Source of the DNA: Vicia villosa
Lineage: Eukaryota > Streptophyta > Magnoliopsida > Fabales > Fabaceae
Direction of reading: 5' to 3'
Length of the DNA: 64,000 bases
Assembly (NCBI RefSeq): GCF_029867415.1
Contig: NC_081183.1
Coordinates: forward strand, 17,108,404 to 17,172,403
Below are positions 60,791 through 64,000 of this stretch, in pieces. The first letter of the stretch is position 1, and every line of letters starts with the position of its first letter. The notes beneath the pieces were generated by a model, which searched no databases, was not told where the DNA came from, and saw only the letters and a program-made list of their open reading frames with translations. A program made the position numbers and the translations under genes.

Positions 60791-62267
60791 TGATCATATG
60801 AACCTTCCAGAGGCCAGGGAGGAAGACATTGATATTTGAGCTTGACCTCCATATATAAAACCTTTGGTTAAGATACCAGCTCTTCATAGGAAGTTAGAGC
60901 TCAGCTTCTGCACTGTTACTTACTAGAATCAGAAATAAACAAACCCAATAAGTAATCAAAAGGTTGATCATCTTTTGACCAGCCCACATATCTAAGACAT
61001 GTTTCTTGAAAGAACCTTCTTAGACTCACAACACAGGTTGTTCTTCAAATTCAGAAGAAGGTTCCAAACTTACGTGATCCATCATGCATTTGTTTAGCAT
61101 CCAGAGCATGTGCTATGACATTCTCGTGTTCTAAATGATTATGCACACTTTGCTGATGAGATGTTCCAACAACTAGTAGGACATCATAACACCTCATTAA
61201 GCATAGTTATGAAGCCAATTCTTCTCACAAAAAATTAGGACAATTCTTGACCACCTTCAAGTTCTTCAAAACGTCCAACTTCCAGCCACTCCAGTAATAG
61301 CAACATCAGAATCACTTTCATACTGAGGCCAAGAACTAGAGGGACCCCTTGATCAAGACATTCATCCCATTCACTCACCAAGATTGGACATACTTCTAAG
61401 GCATGTCCCATTAGAGGGTAATATTTCAGAGGAGATCAGACCATAATTTCCTTCTCTTAGTGGTATTCTAAGGATAGGCTTTTTGAGACCTCAGCACCAA
61501 ACACACAAGAAGCTATTAGAGGTGTTACATAAGATATATTTGCATCAGAACAAAAACATGTCCAACATGTTAGTTAGAGGAAAGTGCAAACACAACACCA
61601 TTGAGAAATCAAATTCTCAACCAGTCAGATGTCATGACATTATGTCTGACATCTTTAAAAATCAATCCAACAATCTTCAAACCTGCTAAGAGAATCAAGA
61701 GCTTCTCCCCCTTAGTTGATATTCTGAGAATGTACTTCAAGTTTCCCACCACAAGAGACATAATGAAATACCAAAGGTTTTCCATTTGATACACATGCAG
61801 TGGGACATATCAACAACACAAGCTTCTCTGTAACTTTCAGGTACACACCTTACCATCTCGTGCACCCAGGCATCACATTCCAGTTGACCTTAGAACAAAC
61901 ATTGGTTTGGCAATAAACCAAACATACACTCCACAGAGACACATCAGATTATCACCACCCCATCTTTAGTGTAGCAACCATAATGGTTCACATGTGTGCG
62001 GCACATAGGAGCATACAAGCATGTTGTAGAGAAAAATAAATTCTCCTAACTCTTCTCAGACATGTCCTGACCTTTTGTCTGAGACAAGTGTCCCTGTAAA
62101 CATTTTATACTGCAATGCATCAACAAAACTTCACACACTTTCCTCTATCATACACTATTATGTATACCTTACTTTTCATGGATTTACATATTAAATCCCC
62201 CATCCTTGTCTATTAATCCCGAAAGTATCTTCCCTGAATCTCACCCAGATATAGAATAGGGTGCCTG
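60791..62267 (-). other. Probable internal remnant of a second copia element; no clear motif
   Basis: Lies directly downstream (minus strand) of the primer-binding site at 62268-62280. It should therefore be gag-region sequence of that element, but I found no zinc knuckle, protease or reverse transcriptase motif and frames are short. Confidence 0.35.
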
Positions 62268-63216
62268 CTCTGATACCAATTGAAATTCTGGTAGTCAGAT
62301 CTCATATGTCCTAAAAGATGTTGAGACATTGATCTCTGAACAACATACAATGGCCATGTAAACATGATTTAAAAATAATGTTGGAAAGTAACTGAAAACA
62401 CAAAATTGTTAACCCATTCGGTGTATAATAACACTTACTCTAGGGGCTGTCAAGCCAGGAAGGAAATCCAGTATTAGTAGTATCAATTTGAAGCTAAACA
62501 ACCTCCGATTTACAACTTCTCACTTAACCCCTACCCAATGCAACTTCTACCTAGAGATCTTCTAGATATGAGAAACCCCTCTCACTTCTAATCACCGTAG
62601 TGATGTCTCACAATAACAATCCCAATTACTGATATTGACGACCCTTTACCTCAATCTTCAATTAAAAAGCACTATTTGATTAAGAAACCCCTTAATTAAA
62701 TAAAATACTTGATCTTGCTTAAAAGCTTCGATCAAGAACAATAGCTTGAGATTCAAGAAACACACACTTAGAACTATGTATCAACGATACCTAAGTGACA
62801 TACAAACATTCAATACTCAAAAGCTTATGAATGAATGACAAAACTTACAAATCCATGAAAACCAGTCCTACTCTTCTATCAAGATAATATTAGAGAGACT
62901 CACAATTAACACACAAACCCTAACCTATTATATCGTAAGTTCTACTCTTCAATTAGGTTTTTTGTCTTCTATTTAAAGCACACATCTGGTCTAGATTTGA
63001 GCCTCAAAATGCAATAAGGACACTGCTAAAAATCGGCTAAAGCTTCTCCATAAAAACAGGTCTTCAATCATTACTTTTCTAAATAATCTCCTTATTTAGA
63101 AACTATGAATACATATTGAAAAATAGATAAAACCTTTTATCCTTATATTAAGCACCATATTGGATCGCATAATATTCTCTAAATATTATGCATCTGAGAC
63201 CACTTAAACAAATTTC
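62268..63216 (-). mobile_element. Copia LTR, 936 bp, with primer-binding site
   Basis: Primer-binding site TTGGTATCAGAGC on the minus strand (62280-62268), exact for initiator tRNA-Met. The LTR runs 62281-63216 with TGAAATT...AATTTCA ends (plus-strand reading), a short perfect inverted repeat. It contains the same CAAGCCAGG...AATCCA and CTACCCAATG blocks as the LTR at 59801, so the two elements are related. Confidence 0.65.
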
Positions 63217-64000
63217 AAAAACACAGCTTGACACTTGCTGAAGCGGTAAAGTGACAAGCAAAAAGTAATAGGTATTATTTATTACCGAGTGATATAGGTT
63301 ATATCGTATCGTAGTCCACAGAGATTGGTAGAGAAAAACTGACGTTCGACTATCTCAAGTTCTAAGTTTCATGATTGGGTGCGGAAAGTAAAATGCGGTA
63401 AAAGTAAATAAAAGCAAATAAACAATCTTAATAGTCTAAGAGAAATAGTTATGGAATTGCATTTCGTTCTACCCGTCGAATACTTAAATTTGAAGAGCTT
63501 ATCGCAACTCACACACAATACGCATCAAAATCACCAGGCATCATTCAAGATGCCACATCAATGTCCATGTCAGAAACACCGACGAAAGCTCAACCGTGCT
63601 ATTCACATCAGTGATTTCCCAACCGACACAAACAACGCAAAGGCATTAAACTCGATACCCATTACGATTATTAGCCCTAAATCCATGTCTGAAATCTAGC
63701 AACTAACAAATATCATTCCTAATCAAGATCTATGATGTCCATGTCTGAAACAACAGAAACTCGAAGCATTTAAGCAAAAAGATCAAGAACAACACCAATG
63801 ATGATTTGTAAAGCAAATATATAAACGATCCCAAGATCAACAAATGTACATACAATAAGAGTAGAAATATACATACAAAACCCACCATTGGAATGAAACA
63901 TAGGGAAGAAAGAAGATGAACCGGAAACTATCACCGTATCAAGGCAATCGAGACAAATCCATAGTCAATCCACATGATGTAGCACCCAATGGTGTTTCCT
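63217..64000. other. Unclassified, possibly another retroelement; no gene recognised
   Basis: Mixed composition without a convincing coding frame; several CATGTCTGAAA motifs recur (63564, 63685, 63740). The frame at 63451-63699 has no recognisable motif. Confidence 0.3.

Overview
The window is gene-poor, AT-rich plant nuclear DNA made almost entirely of mobile elements, broken genes and nested duplications. The dicot/legume inference rests on a 4.3 kb LTR starting TGTTGCACCCCAAAATTTGC, which resembles Ogre-type LTRs of legumes, on a TGTTAGAACAAG-type copia LTR, and on relics of CACTA, hAT, L1, Ty1/copia and a pararetrovirus-like element. I see no complete, clearly functional host gene, no rRNA or tRNA gene and no CRISPR array. 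The longest coherent coding unit is a CACTA transposase, whose spliced reading frame appears intact.

Layout. (1) 1-9000: four units of about 2.2 kb in tandem plus a partial fifth. Each carries a minus-strand copy of a gene I do not recognise, with an (AT)n tract between copies. (2) 9001-28900: further copies of this family in higher-order duplications. Block 8172-17115 is repeated as 19981-25480, so younger insertions can be dated against empty sites. These are a 4,338 bp solo LTR at 10313-14650 with CATAT target duplication, and a truncated L1 at 20111-21185. (3) 17115-19580 is repeated as 28900-44843, and the second copy carries 14.2 kb of extra DNA: a minus-strand CACTA element (A, about 30490-44740) into which a second CACTA element (B, 34953-42237) has inserted. 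Element B is a gene-capturing transposon with pieces of six host genes: an augmin-subunit-4-like gene, an alpha/beta hydrolase, a nucleobase-ascorbate transporter, a polygalacturonase, a probable beta-galactosidase and a fructose-bisphosphate aldolase. (4) 45476-50800: a degenerate family copy interrupted by a 2.3 kb palindrome of plant-mobile-domain sequence and continuing into a second palindrome of about 1.8 kb. (5) 50800-64000: MITEs, a possible Helitron end, and pieces of at least three Ty1/copia elements in mixed orientations.

Functionally the region is a repeat graveyard. Its likely active outputs are transposase from element A, chimeric transcripts from element B, and hairpin RNA from the two palindromes. 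All family names come from reading translations by eye; no database search was possible.
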